A stretch of DNA of 64,000 nt, from NCBI GenBank assembly GCA_041393415.1, contig JAWKKE010000004.1, positions 186,001 to 250,000 of the forward strand, written 5' to 3'. The number at the start of each line of letters is the position of its first letter. Positions within the stretch are counted from its first letter, which is position 1. Position numbers and translations under genes: made by a program. The DNA is from Thermoleophilia bacterium. GTDB lineage: Bacteria; Actinomycetota; Thermoleophilia; UBA2241. Shown in pieces: positions 9,941 through 18,312 of this stretch. The notes below the pieces were generated by a model. That model was not told the origin of the DNA. It saw only the letters and a list, made by a program, of their open reading frames with translations, and did no database searches.

Positions 9941-12253
9941 ATGGACCGTGAGCGAAACGCCAGCACGACTGATCGCAGCCTGCGACAGCTCTTTCGCCCA
10001 GGCAGCTACGAGCAGGTGGTGGCGGTGGCTCACGAGGCTGCTCGAGCAGGCCGAACAACGCCTCTTCCCGATGCCGTGCCGAGCATGCTCCGTGATGCGC
10101 TCCTACGAGTCGGCGTGACCTTTCTGCACGCGCACCAAGCGGCGGCGTACGACGCACTCCACCGCGGAGAGCACGTCGTCATCAGCACCGGCACGGCCAG
10201 TGGCAAGAGTCTCTGCTACCAACTGGCCATCCTCGAGCGCCAGATCACCGACGACAGGAGCCGTGCCCTTCTCATCTTCCCAACGAAGGCATTGGCTCAG
10301 GATCAAGCTCGACGGCTGAGCGCCCAGCAGGTCGGCAGCACAAGAGCGGCGATCTATGACGGCGACACGCCGAGCGAAGCCCGAGCACTGGCGCGTCGTA
10401 CCGCCTCGATACTCTTGACCAATCCCGACATGCTGCACGCTGGCATTCTGCCGAACCACGAACGCTGGGGAGAGTTCCTTCACCATCTGGACTACGTAGT
10501 GCTCGACGAAGCCCACGTCTATCGTGGGGTCTTCGGCTCGCACGTGGCGCAGGTGATTCGCCGTCTGCGGCGCCTCTGCGCTCTGTATGAATGCGCGCCG
10601 CAGTTCATCGTGACATCGGCTACCGTGGCTCGGCCCGCGCACTTCGCCGAACGTTTGGTGGGGCAGCAGTTCGCCGTCATCGACGAGGATGCTGCACCCC
10701 GCCCGGAACGCACAATCGTCTTCTGGAACCCGCCCCTGCTCGAGCCCGCGCGAGGCGAGCGCGCCTCCGCCCTCAGCGAGGCCGCACTCGTTACAGCCGA
10801 ATGCATCGCGGCCGGTGCGCGCGTGATCACCTTCGCACCGACCCGCAAGGCCGCCGAGCTAGTGCACGGCCACGTCAGACGGCGACTACTCGATCGACAC
10901 CCAGAAGCAGCCGATCGAGTACAGCCCTATCGCAGCGGCTACACTCCAAGACAACGCCGGGAGATTGAACGACAGCTCTTCGACGAAGAACTCGACGCCG
11001 TGGTGGCGACACAGGCACTTGAGCTCGGCATCGACATCGGCGCGCTCGACGTCGCCGTGGTCACCGGCTTCCCGGGAACGATCACGAGCCTGCGGCAGCG
11101 ATGGGGTCGCGCTGGCCGCCGAGAGCACGGATGGGGCGTGCTTGTGGGCGGCCAGGATGCGCTCGACCAGTACTTCATGCGTGAGCCGGAACGCCTGCTC
11201 TCGCGAAGAGTCGAGGAGGCCGTCATCGACCTTCATAATCCCCACATCTCGACCGCCCATCTCGAAGCCGCTGCGTACGAACTGCCGCTCACGAGCAGCG
11301 ACCGCGCCTTCTACGGAGAGCTCGGCATGCTCACCGCGGATCGTCTTGCCCTTTCCGGCAGATTACGACGACAAGGCGACAAGCTAGTCTGGGCACAACC
11401 GCATGCTCCGGCGCCAGCGATTGGCCTGCGCACCACATCCACAAGTCAGTACCTGATCGTCGAGAGTCGCCAGGGAGAAGTCATCGGACAGGTTGAGCAG
11501 GAGCGCGTCCTGCGGACCGCACACCCCGGCGCCGTCTACCTCCACATGGGCCAGAGCTACAGAGTCGAGCGCCTCGATCTTGAGACACGCACCGTCGTGG
11601 TGACACCATTCAATGGCGCGTACTACACGCAGGTGAAGACCGACAAGAACATCGCTATCGCCGGACAAGCCGACAGCCGTCCTCTTTGCGGAGCGCTGCT
11701 GGCGCACGGCGAAGTCGAAGTCACCGAGCAGGTGATTTCCTACCAACGTCGCGACTCTGCCGATCAGCGCATCATCGACACCACCACGCTCGACCTGCCG
11801 CCACAGACGTTTCGCACTGAGGCCTTCTGGCTTGAGTTCTCCGAATCCGCTCTCACCGCGGCCATAGGCCCATGTATCGAACTGAACGACATGGCGTTGC
11901 CGGGATCCCTGCACGCCGCAGAGCACGCACTCATCGCGATGCTCCCGCTCTATGCCATGTGCGATCGCTGGGATGTCGGTGGCCTCAGCACGCCATGGCA
12001 CTGGCACACCGATGCCGCTACGATCTTCGTCTACGACGGCTATCCGGGCGGCATCGGCCTTTCGCGACGAGGCTATGAAGCATTCGAGGACCTTGCCGCA
12101 GACGCCATGCGCCTGATCCGCGATTGTCCGTGTGACGCCGGTTGCCCGAGCTGCATCCAGAGCCCCAAGTGCGGCAATCTGAACGAACCGCTGCACAAGC
12201 GTGGTGCGGAACTCCTTGTCAGCCGCCTCATCGAACGCACACCCGGCAACTAG
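9941..12253 (+). CDS. MrfA/YprA-type DEAH-box helicase
   Basis: 770-residue superfamily 2 helicase of the Hrq1/YprA (MrfA) family, which acts in DNA repair, in Bacillus against mitomycin C damage. Visible are Walker A STGTASGKSLCY (about 80-91), Walker B DEAH (about 190), motif III TSAT, motif V/VI with QALELGIDIG and QRWGRAGRR, and the C-terminal DUF1998-type metal-binding cluster CPCDAGCPSC..SPKC near residue 735. Length matches MrfA. The partner exonuclease MrfB is not adjacent. Start ATG 9941 has an AGGA ribosome site. Confidence 0.88.
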   Translation: MDRERNASTTDRSLRQLFRPGSYEQVVAVAHEAARAGRTTPLPDAVPSMLRDALLRVGVTFLHAHQAAAYDALHRGEHVVISTGTASGKSLCYQLAILERQITDDRSRALLIFPTKALAQDQARRLSAQQVGSTRAAIYDGDTPSEARALARRTASILLTNPDMLHAGILPNHERWGEFLHHLDYVVLDEAHVYRGVFGSHVAQVIRRLRRLCALYECAPQFIVTSATVARPAHFAERLVGQQFAVIDEDAAPRPERTIVFWNPPLLEPARGERASALSEAALVTAECIAAGARVITFAPTRKAAELVHGHVRRRLLDRHPEAADRVQPYRSGYTPRQRREIERQLFDEELDAVVATQALELGIDIGALDVAVVTGFPGTITSLRQRWGRAGRREHGWGVLVGGQDALDQYFMREPERLLSRRVEEAVIDLHNPHISTAHLEAAAYELPLTSSDRAFYGELGMLTADRLALSGRLRRQGDKLVWAQPHAPAPAIGLRTTSTSQYLIVESRQGEVIGQVEQERVLRTAHPGAVYLHMGQSYRVERLDLETRTVVVTPFNGAYYTQVKTDKNIAIAGQADSRPLCGALLAHGEVEVTEQVISYQRRDSADQRIIDTTTLDLPPQTFRTEAFWLEFSESALTAAIGPCIELNDMALPGSLHAAEHALIAMLPLYAMCDRWDVGGLSTPWHWHTDAATIFVYDGYPGGIGLSRRGYEAFEDLAADAMRLIRDCPCDAGCPSCIQSPKCGNLNEPLHKRGAELLVSRLIERTPGN

Positions 12254-12432
12254 GACGACGCGCCGCATGGAGAACGGCAGCACGGCGTTACGACAAACCC
12301 CGACGGTCGGCTATCCTGGCCCATATCTGCTACAAACCCGATAGGACACGGGATCAGGCGCCCGCTGCCGCGTCGCACAGCGCGCCACCTTGAGAGAGAT
12401 GAACATCCCTCCGGACATCGGACACGTACGTC

Positions 12433-12918
12433 ATGAGGAACACAGACAGACGCTATGTCAGCGTGATCGGCGCAAGCCGTTGCTCAACTCACATCGCAGA
12501 TCTAGCGGAGGAGCTTGGCGCCCTTCTCGCGGAACACGGATTCACGGTGGTGTGCGGCGGCTACGGCGGGGTGATGGATGCCGTAGCGCGCGGCGTTAGC
12601 AGCAAAGGCGGCGTGACGATCGGCATTCTGCCGGAGGCGGATCGTCACCACGCTGCACCAGACCTGACCTTCAGTATCTGCAGCGCCATTGGCCATGCCC
12701 GCAACCTAAGCGTCGTCGCCAGCGGCGATGCCGTCATCGCCGTCGGTGGCGCCTGGGGCACGCTCAGCGAGATTGCCCTCGCGCGATCGCTCGACCGGCC
12801 AGTGGCCCTCCTCGAGACATGGGAGGTTGTTCCACCGGACGGGAGCGTCCCGGATGGAGTGATCCATGTTGACTCCGCGGCCGACGCGCTTGCTTTCGTT
12901 CGCCGCGCAATGACGTAG
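12433..12918 (+). CDS. SLOG/LOG-like Rossmann protein (TIGR00725-type)
   Basis: 161-residue single-domain protein of the SLOG superfamily (lysine decarboxylase-like/DprA-like nucleotide binders). Motifs are VSVIGASRCS at the N-terminus, VVCGGYGGVMDAVARG (about 39-54) and VGGAWGTLSEIALA (about 104-117). The PGGxGTxxE core of LOG phosphoribohydrolases is here GGAWGTLSE. Exact substrate unknown. A strong hairpin follows 13 nt after the stop. Confidence 0.75.
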   Translation: MRNTDRRYVSVIGASRCSTHIADLAEELGALLAEHGFTVVCGGYGGVMDAVARGVSSKGGVTIGILPEADRHHAAPDLTFSICSAIGHARNLSVVASGDAVIAVGGAWGTLSEIALARSLDRPVALLETWEVVPPDGSVPDGVIHVDSAADALAFVRRAMT

Positions 12919-12931
12919 GCGACTTCTCGAC

Positions 12932-12963
12932 CAAGGGGGCGCCGCAGCCGCGGCGCCCCCTTG
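12932..12963. terminator. Strong hairpin between convergent genes
   Basis: A 14-bp perfect GC-rich stem (CAAGGGGGCGCCGC / GCGGCGCCCCCTTG) with loop AGCC lies between the SLOG gene and the convergent universal stress gene. There is only a short T-run on either side, so it is called from stem strength and position; it could serve both strands. Confidence 0.6.
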
Positions 12964-13020
12964 CAGTCGCGTTTCGCTCGCGCATTCAGCTAGCTCGCAG
13001 TGAACCGCGCATATCAGCAA

Positions 13021-13422
13021 TCACCCGGCTGGAACCACGAGAACAGGCACGGTGGCGTTTGCCACGATCTTGTCACAGACGCTACCGCCGCCAAAGAGTC
13101 CAACAATAACGCCAACGCCTCGCGATCCGATCACGATCACCGCGCTTTCCTTTTCGGCCGCAAACTTGATCACCTTGTCGGCCTCATGACCATGAAGGAC
13201 CACGTACTCGGCTCCTTCGGCAGGATACATCTCGCGTAGCCGATCGATCCCTGGGCCTTCCGTGACGGCAGGCTCATCGCCATGCATGACACTGCCCGGT
13301 ACGACATGAATCACCGACATCTTCGCGCCCGTGAGTTCGGCCATGTACCTCGCCTCTTCGAACGCACGAGTGGCGTTCTCGGAGAAATCCGTAGCTAGAA
13401 CTACACTCCTATACCCTGGCAT
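13021..13422 (-). CDS. Universal stress protein (UspA family)
   Basis: 133-residue single UspA domain. It begins MPGYRSVVLATDFSENATRA and ends with the ATP-binding pattern GSRGVGVIVGLFGGGSVCDK and a final beta strand VPVLVVPAG. ATP-binding Usp proteins are induced by stress or stasis; no specific partner can be assigned. ATG 13422 was chosen by a GGGGG ribosome site and the family start; a longer reading upstream has no homology. It is divergent from the MalT-like regulator. Confidence 0.92.
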   Translation of the reverse strand: MPGYRSVVLATDFSENATRAFEEARYMAELTGAKMSVIHVVPGSVMHGDEPAVTEGPGIDRLREMYPAEGAEYVVLHGHEADKVIKFAAEKESAVIVIGSRGVGVIVGLFGGGSVCDKIVANATVPVLVVPAG

Positions 13423-13599
13423 GATCAACCCCCTGCTCCTACTCCTCATCACTCCGGCGCGAGATCGCGACCAGCGGACCCGCTGGGCGAGCACGTCGCC
13501 ACTTGAATTCTTCCCCCCGAACACGAGTTCACACGAAGATGATCGTTTGGCCAGCTCAAGGGGCCAGGAAATGTCATCCTGTTCCCCCTCCTAAAAGCG

Positions 13600-13628
13600 T
13601 TCGAACTGCGCAGCCGGACTGCTATAGT
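13600..13628 (+). promoter_or_regulatory. Promoter of the MalT-like regulator gene
   Basis: TTCGAA (13600-13605), 17 nt, TATAGT (13623-13628), followed by a start codon at 13669 with a GGGAG ribosome site. The spacing and -10 hexamer are good; the -35 is moderate. Confidence 0.5.
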
Positions 13629-13668
13629 CACCGTCGCTCGGTTCGCGGATCGTCACCTGGGAGTTCGC

Positions 13669-16527
13669 ATGGACGCTGTGGATCTACGACTGAAGCCTGT
13701 CGCTGCCAAGTTGGCGCCGCCCCGGCTCGAAAACGTCGTCTTGCGCCCCGAGACACTGTCCGCCATCAGGCGTGGCTGCGCGCGACGCATGAGCCTCGTA
13801 TGCGCCCCCGCAGGCTACGGCAAGACCACAGCAATCGCGGCAGCACTGTCCGAACTCAAGACCGCCCATGTCTGGTACAAGCTCGACGCTCTCGACCGCG
13901 ATCCCGTCGTCTTCGCCGCCTCACTCGCTGCCGCCTTCCGACAAAGACACCCCGGCTTCGGCGAGGAACTCCTCGAGAGACTGCGCTACGCGCATCAAGC
14001 GCCGATTTCAGTGGAACAGCTTGGCGCCTTGTTCGTCTCGCAGTGCGAAGACCAGATCTCGGAAACAACGCCGGTCGTCCTGGACGACTACCACGAAGCC
14101 GCAGACTCCGCAGAACTCAATGCCCTCCTGGACGACATAATCACGAACGCCCCGGATGCGCTCCGCTTTCTCGTTCTCTCGCGATACGACCCTCTCTTCC
14201 CCACCAGCAAGATACGACTCGCCAATCAAGTCGTCACCATCAATGCTGATCTGCTCCGCTTCGACGTCACGCAAGCTGGGCAGGTCTTGCAGACGCTCTC
14301 CGCGCAGCGTTTGACTCAGGAGCAGCTAGACCGACTGGTCCAGCTCACGGAGGGTTGGCCCGCAAGCGTCGTATTCGCGGGCATGGCCTTCGACAACCTC
14401 GACCTGTGCGATGTAGAGCATGCGCTCTCGGACCCACGCATGAAGCAGGATGCCTACAGCTACCTCGCCGAGCAGGTCTATGACCGGGAAGACCAGGCCA
14501 CGAAGGCATTTCTCGACAGGACTTGCTGCCTCGACCATGTGACGCAGTCCTTGGCGCAGCGCCTCGGGAGCGATCGCGCCCATCATCATCTCCGCCACCT
14601 CGCGGCAAGGCACGTCTTCACCTTTGCCACGGAATCAGGTGGCCACCGTTATCACAACCTGTTCCGTGAGTTCTTGCGTCACAACTATATGCGAGAGCAC
14701 GGTGAGTCGTCCTTCCGCGACCTCCAGCGCGAGTCGGCGGACGCGCTCGAGGCTACCGGCGATATCGAGCGCGCCGTCGAGTTGCTCTTGAACGCCAACG
14801 AACCCCTCCTCGCCCTCGAAGTCATTTCTCGCGGCGGCGATCCCGGCCTCGACAGCTGCCCCACCGACTCGCTGACATCGTGGCTGCAACGACTGCCTTG
14901 GCAGATGCAGCAAGACGAGCCTTGGGCCCGGCTGCTTTCCGCTCAAGTCCACGTGCGTGCGGGGCATCTCGAGGAGGCGCTCGCCGACGCCGACGCAGCA
15001 AGCCTGATATTCGCCTCCGCCGACGATTCATGGGGCTGCTATCACGCGCTCTCAGCCAAGGAGAGCGCGCTGTACTGGATTGGCGACCTCGAACGCGCGG
15101 CGGACGTCTGCACCGAGGCTCTAGCCCATGCAACGAGCGATGAACAGAAGTTCCACATGCTCCTCAGCTCAGCATCCGTTGCGCTGGACCAGAGGGACTG
15201 GGCGGCGATGAATGCAGCGTTCGATCAAGCTTCCGGGCTCCGCCCCGCCTGTTCCCGTCAGGAGCGCGTACGCGAGAAAGCGCTCCACTCACTGTCCGCC
15301 TACTATCAGGGGAACGCTACTCTCGCGCGGACGACGATGCCACACCTTGACGACGAAACCATCCCGCCACTGCTGAGCGCCACAAGCCTGAACTGCGAAG
15401 GCGTCCTCGACACCGCGCTTGCTCTCTATGACCGCGCCGAAGATGTTCTGCGCAACGCACAACACTTAGCCCAGCGCTTCTCACTTGGGCTGACCGCCCA
15501 GATGATCATGGACAACCTCGCCGCAGCGAAAGCCGCACAAGGGCACATGGCGGAGGGCATCGCCCTCGTGCAACAAGCCGTAGCACTGGGTCACGTCTCC
15601 AGTGCGGATCCGACCCTCACTGCATCCGCGCTGGCCACCGAAGCCACCATCCTGAGACGCGGAGAGCATCTTGAAGAAGCACATACTCGCTACACGGACG
15701 CCCTGCGGGTCATGTACAGACGGCCCGACCCCTACTTCAAGAGCCTCTGCATTGTGCAAATGTGCTATGTAGAGGCGCTGCTCGGTCAGCATGATGGAGC
15801 ACGTCTGGAGAGCCTCGCGACTGACGCCAGTTCGGCGGGGTTTCAGTTCGTTTCCCATGCAGCTCGTCTGCTCTCGGCACTTCTTGCCGCCCGACACGAC
15901 CCCCCCGAGGCCCAGCGACTCTTCGCCCAGACAATCCCCACACAGCTGCGACTCGGCCACATCGACTTCCTCGCACAAGAGTTGTGTCCAAAGCCGTCGG
16001 TCACGCTGTTGGCACTCGACTCACTCTCCGATCCTCGCGACCGTTCCGGACTGCTGGCCGCCCTGGCGCACCATTGGCAGTACGCAGTGTTCGTCGAGGC
16101 ACTTGCAGAGAAAGACCCGCACTTACTCCCCGATGCAGTCGTCGCCGCCGAGATGCACTCGAGTGCGGAAGTCCTCGAGGAAGTTCGGCGGTTTGCTGAC
16201 AGAAGAGACCATCCGGCATCTCGCCGCCCTTCCTCGCGGGCATCGTCCCAGACCAGGACTGAGGAGCCGGAAAACGACCTCGCTGATCTGACTCGACGAG
16301 AGCTCGAGGTTCTCGACCTCATCGCAGCAGGCATGCGCAATCCGGAGATCGCGCAACGCCTATTCCTCACCAACGCCACGGTGAAGTGCCACGTGAACCA
16401 CATCTTCTACAAGCTGGGCGTAACGTCGCGCGTGCACGCCATTCTCAAGTATCAAGCGTCCGTGCGCCACGCTACACCCGCGGAGCATGCGGGTCTCAAC
16501 CCGCAGACCGGCAAAGATCCAGCCTAG
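13669..16527 (+). CDS. Large MalT-like LuxR-family (LAL) transcriptional regulator
   Basis: 952-residue STAND-type activator. Order: Walker A CAPAGYGKTT (45-54), Walker B-like VVLDDYHE (about 138), winged-helix region, a long helical TPR-like sensor region (about 330-830), and a C-terminal LuxR helix-turn-helix (874-930, LTRRELEVLDLIAAGMRNPE). MalT homologues bind an inducer and ATP, oligomerise and activate nearby promoters; the ligand and targets are not evident. It is transcribed towards birA. Start ATG 13669 follows a good promoter. Confidence 0.9.
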   Translation: MDAVDLRLKPVAAKLAPPRLENVVLRPETLSAIRRGCARRMSLVCAPAGYGKTTAIAAALSELKTAHVWYKLDALDRDPVVFAASLAAAFRQRHPGFGEELLERLRYAHQAPISVEQLGALFVSQCEDQISETTPVVLDDYHEAADSAELNALLDDIITNAPDALRFLVLSRYDPLFPTSKIRLANQVVTINADLLRFDVTQAGQVLQTLSAQRLTQEQLDRLVQLTEGWPASVVFAGMAFDNLDLCDVEHALSDPRMKQDAYSYLAEQVYDREDQATKAFLDRTCCLDHVTQSLAQRLGSDRAHHHLRHLAARHVFTFATESGGHRYHNLFREFLRHNYMREHGESSFRDLQRESADALEATGDIERAVELLLNANEPLLALEVISRGGDPGLDSCPTDSLTSWLQRLPWQMQQDEPWARLLSAQVHVRAGHLEEALADADAASLIFASADDSWGCYHALSAKESALYWIGDLERAADVCTEALAHATSDEQKFHMLLSSASVALDQRDWAAMNAAFDQASGLRPACSRQERVREKALHSLSAYYQGNATLARTTMPHLDDETIPPLLSATSLNCEGVLDTALALYDRAEDVLRNAQHLAQRFSLGLTAQMIMDNLAAAKAAQGHMAEGIALVQQAVALGHVSSADPTLTASALATEATILRRGEHLEEAHTRYTDALRVMYRRPDPYFKSLCIVQMCYVEALLGQHDGARLESLATDASSAGFQFVSHAARLLSALLAARHDPPEAQRLFAQTIPTQLRLGHIDFLAQELCPKPSVTLLALDSLSDPRDRSGLLAALAHHWQYAVFVEALAEKDPHLLPDAVVAAEMHSSAEVLEEVRRFADRRDHPASRRPSSRASSQTRTEEPENDLADLTRRELEVLDLIAAGMRNPEIAQRLFLTNATVKCHVNHIFYKLGVTSRVHAILKYQASVRHATPAEHAGLNPQTGKDPA

Positions 16528-16594
16528 GTATGATTCCAGAACACGACCTCCAGCCTACGATGGCAACCGTCAATCGAAGTTGGAGGAAGGTACG

Positions 16595-17614
16595 ATGGAA
16601 CCATACGTCCCGGTAGTCCACATCGAGTCGGGTGCCATGAGTGAGCGCAAACGCACAGTTCTGGACATGCTTCGTGAGAGCGATGACTTCGTCTCCGGAG
16701 AAGCGATGAGCGAGTCTCTCGGGATCTCGCGCAACGCCATCCACAAGCACATCAATTCGCTGCGGCGACGCGGATTTCGAATCCTCGGGGTCTCTCGTCG
16801 CGGTTACAGGCTCCAGCAAGAACCTAGCTCACTCTCAATGACCGACGTGGCTCAACTCACTGAGCAGTGCTCGCTCGCAAGGTCCTTTCGCCATCATGAT
16901 GAGATCGCGTCAACGAATGTCGAGGCGAGGAATCTGGCAATCGAAGGAGCGCCCGAAGGGACCGTCGTCGTCGCCGAATGTCAGTCTGCCGGCCGCGGAC
17001 GCCTCGGCCGCCGGTGGGTGTCACCTGCGGGCAAGGGCCTCCTCTACTCCGTCATTCTGCGCCCCGACATGGCGATGGGCGACGTTCACCTCCTCACCCT
17101 CGTCGCCGCCGTCGCCACAGCGGAATGTCTCGAGCGAGCCGTGAACGTACCTGTGAGCATCAAGTGGCCCAACGATCTCTTCATTGGAGACAAGAAGGTT
17201 GCCGGCATCCTGATGGAGGTTGCCGGCGATCAGGACGACGTTGACTGGGTGGTCGTCGGCATCGGCGTGAACGTCAACACCGAATTCGTCGAACTCCCCG
17301 TCGTGCTTCGACGCTCCGCGACGTCGCTTCTCATGGCTGGAGGAGAGCCGGTAGACCGCAGCGACCTCCTCGCGTCGCTCCTTCTCGCCCTGGAGAAGCG
17401 TCTTGCGGGAGTTCTCGAAGAGGGATTCGACGGCGTGCTCAGTGCGTTTCGCAAGAGGGACTACCTGCTGAAGAGGCGTGTCAGCGTCGAGACACGCGAG
17501 GGAACTGTCACAGGCACAGCTTCGGGGATCGACGATCGGGGGGCACTCCTCTTGGAGTTGCCCGAGCGACGCATGCGTCGTTTCCACTCGGGCGACGTTA
17601 CCGTTCGCCACTAA
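16595..17614 (+). CDS. birA: Bifunctional biotin-protein ligase / biotin operon repressor BirA
   Basis: 339 residues. An N-terminal winged helix (about 10-75: KRTVLDMLRESDDFVSGEAM, ISRNAIHKHINSLRRRG) precedes the ligase domain with SAGRGRLGRRW (biotinoyl-AMP loop), KWPNDLF and the C-terminal SH3-like domain. It makes biotinoyl-5'-AMP, biotinylates carrier proteins and, with the DNA-binding domain, should repress biotin genes. A strong GGAGGAAGG ribosome site fixes the start at 16595, upstream of the winged helix. The downstream bioY carries a BirA-type operator, which supports the repressor role. Confidence 0.95.
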   Translation: MEPYVPVVHIESGAMSERKRTVLDMLRESDDFVSGEAMSESLGISRNAIHKHINSLRRRGFRILGVSRRGYRLQQEPSSLSMTDVAQLTEQCSLARSFRHHDEIASTNVEARNLAIEGAPEGTVVVAECQSAGRGRLGRRWVSPAGKGLLYSVILRPDMAMGDVHLLTLVAAVATAECLERAVNVPVSIKWPNDLFIGDKKVAGILMEVAGDQDDVDWVVVGIGVNVNTEFVELPVVLRRSATSLLMAGGEPVDRSDLLASLLLALEKRLAGVLEEGFDGVLSAFRKRDYLLKRRVSVETREGTVTGTASGIDDRGALLLELPERRMRRFHSGDVTVRH

Positions 17615-17685
17615 ACGCTCTCGTACCCATCCCATCGAGGTGGCCGGCATGCAAGCCTTGACGCAATCCGCCCGATCCCAGTACA

Positions 17686-17721
17686 TTGTCAACCGCTCAG
17701 TCCACAACGATAGGTTGACAA
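17686..17721 (+). promoter_or_regulatory. BirA-type operator overlapping the bioY promoter/start
   Basis: Inverted repeat TTGTCAACC (17686-17694) - 18 nt - GGTTGACAA (17713-17721), ending at the base before the bioY ATG. It resembles the classical BirA box TTGTAAACC-N(about 16)-GGTTTACAA. TTGTCA could be a -35 and TAGGTT (17711-17716) a TANNNT-type -10 placing the transcript start at or near the ATG, that is, a leaderless message fully covered by the operator. Confidence 0.7.
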
Positions 17722-18312
17722 ATGCTGGCGACAACCTCGACCCGCAACCTCGCGCAGGCAGCACTCTATACCGCCCTGATCGCACTCGGCGCCTTCATAA
17801 CCGTACCGCTCGGCCCCGTGCCATTCACTCTGCAGCCGCTCTTCGTCCTGCTTGCAGGGCTCACGCTCGGGGCCAGACTCGGCGCGCTAAGTGCTGTCGC
17901 CTATATTGTCTTGGGCCTGGTGGCACCAGTCTACGCGGGAGGCACCTCCGGCATCGGGGTCCTCCTCGGCCCCACCGGCGGCTATCTCATCGGATTCGTC
18001 CTCGCTGCCGCGGTCGCCGGAGCACTTGGGAGCACACCCCGAGCAAGCACCATGCGTCGGGTATCGGCAGCGCTCGCCGGCTTGATCCCCCTCTACGTGC
18101 TCGGCGCCAGTTGGCTCGCTCTCAGCCTACAGGTTTCGGACTACAGAACGATTCTCGTCGGCGGCGTGCTCCAGTTCCTCCCGCTCGACGTTGTGAAGGC
18201 AGTCGCAGCCGGGGTTCTCGCTCAGGCAATGCTCACGTCGCGGCGGGCCGCTCATTCTGGGGCGTCAGACCACTCAGATCTGCGATCGGGCGACCCCGCA
18301 GACGCAGGTTGA
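17722..18312 (+). CDS. bioY: Biotin ECF transporter S component BioY
   Basis: 196-residue, about six-helix membrane protein that binds biotin and, with EcfA/A'/T elsewhere, imports it; some BioY act alone. It carries the family core TVPLGPVPFTLQPLFVLLAG and the GPTGGYLIGF segment. It follows birA by 107 nt and its start codon abuts the BirA-type operator. The last 80 nt overlap the 3' end of the convergent HD-GYP gene; the C-terminal tail past about residue 175 is hydrophilic and may be an extension. Confidence 0.95.
   Translation: MLATTSTRNLAQAALYTALIALGAFITVPLGPVPFTLQPLFVLLAGLTLGARLGALSAVAYIVLGLVAPVYAGGTSGIGVLLGPTGGYLIGFVLAAAVAGALGSTPRASTMRRVSAALAGLIPLYVLGASWLALSLQVSDYRTILVGGVLQFLPLDVVKAVAAGVLAQAMLTSRRAAHSGASDHSDLRSGDPADAG

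Noticed and set aside
11384..12283. Minus-strand open frame of 299 codons opposite the helicase
   Set aside because: The helicase frame carries intact motifs there; the antisense frame has no domain or ribosome site.
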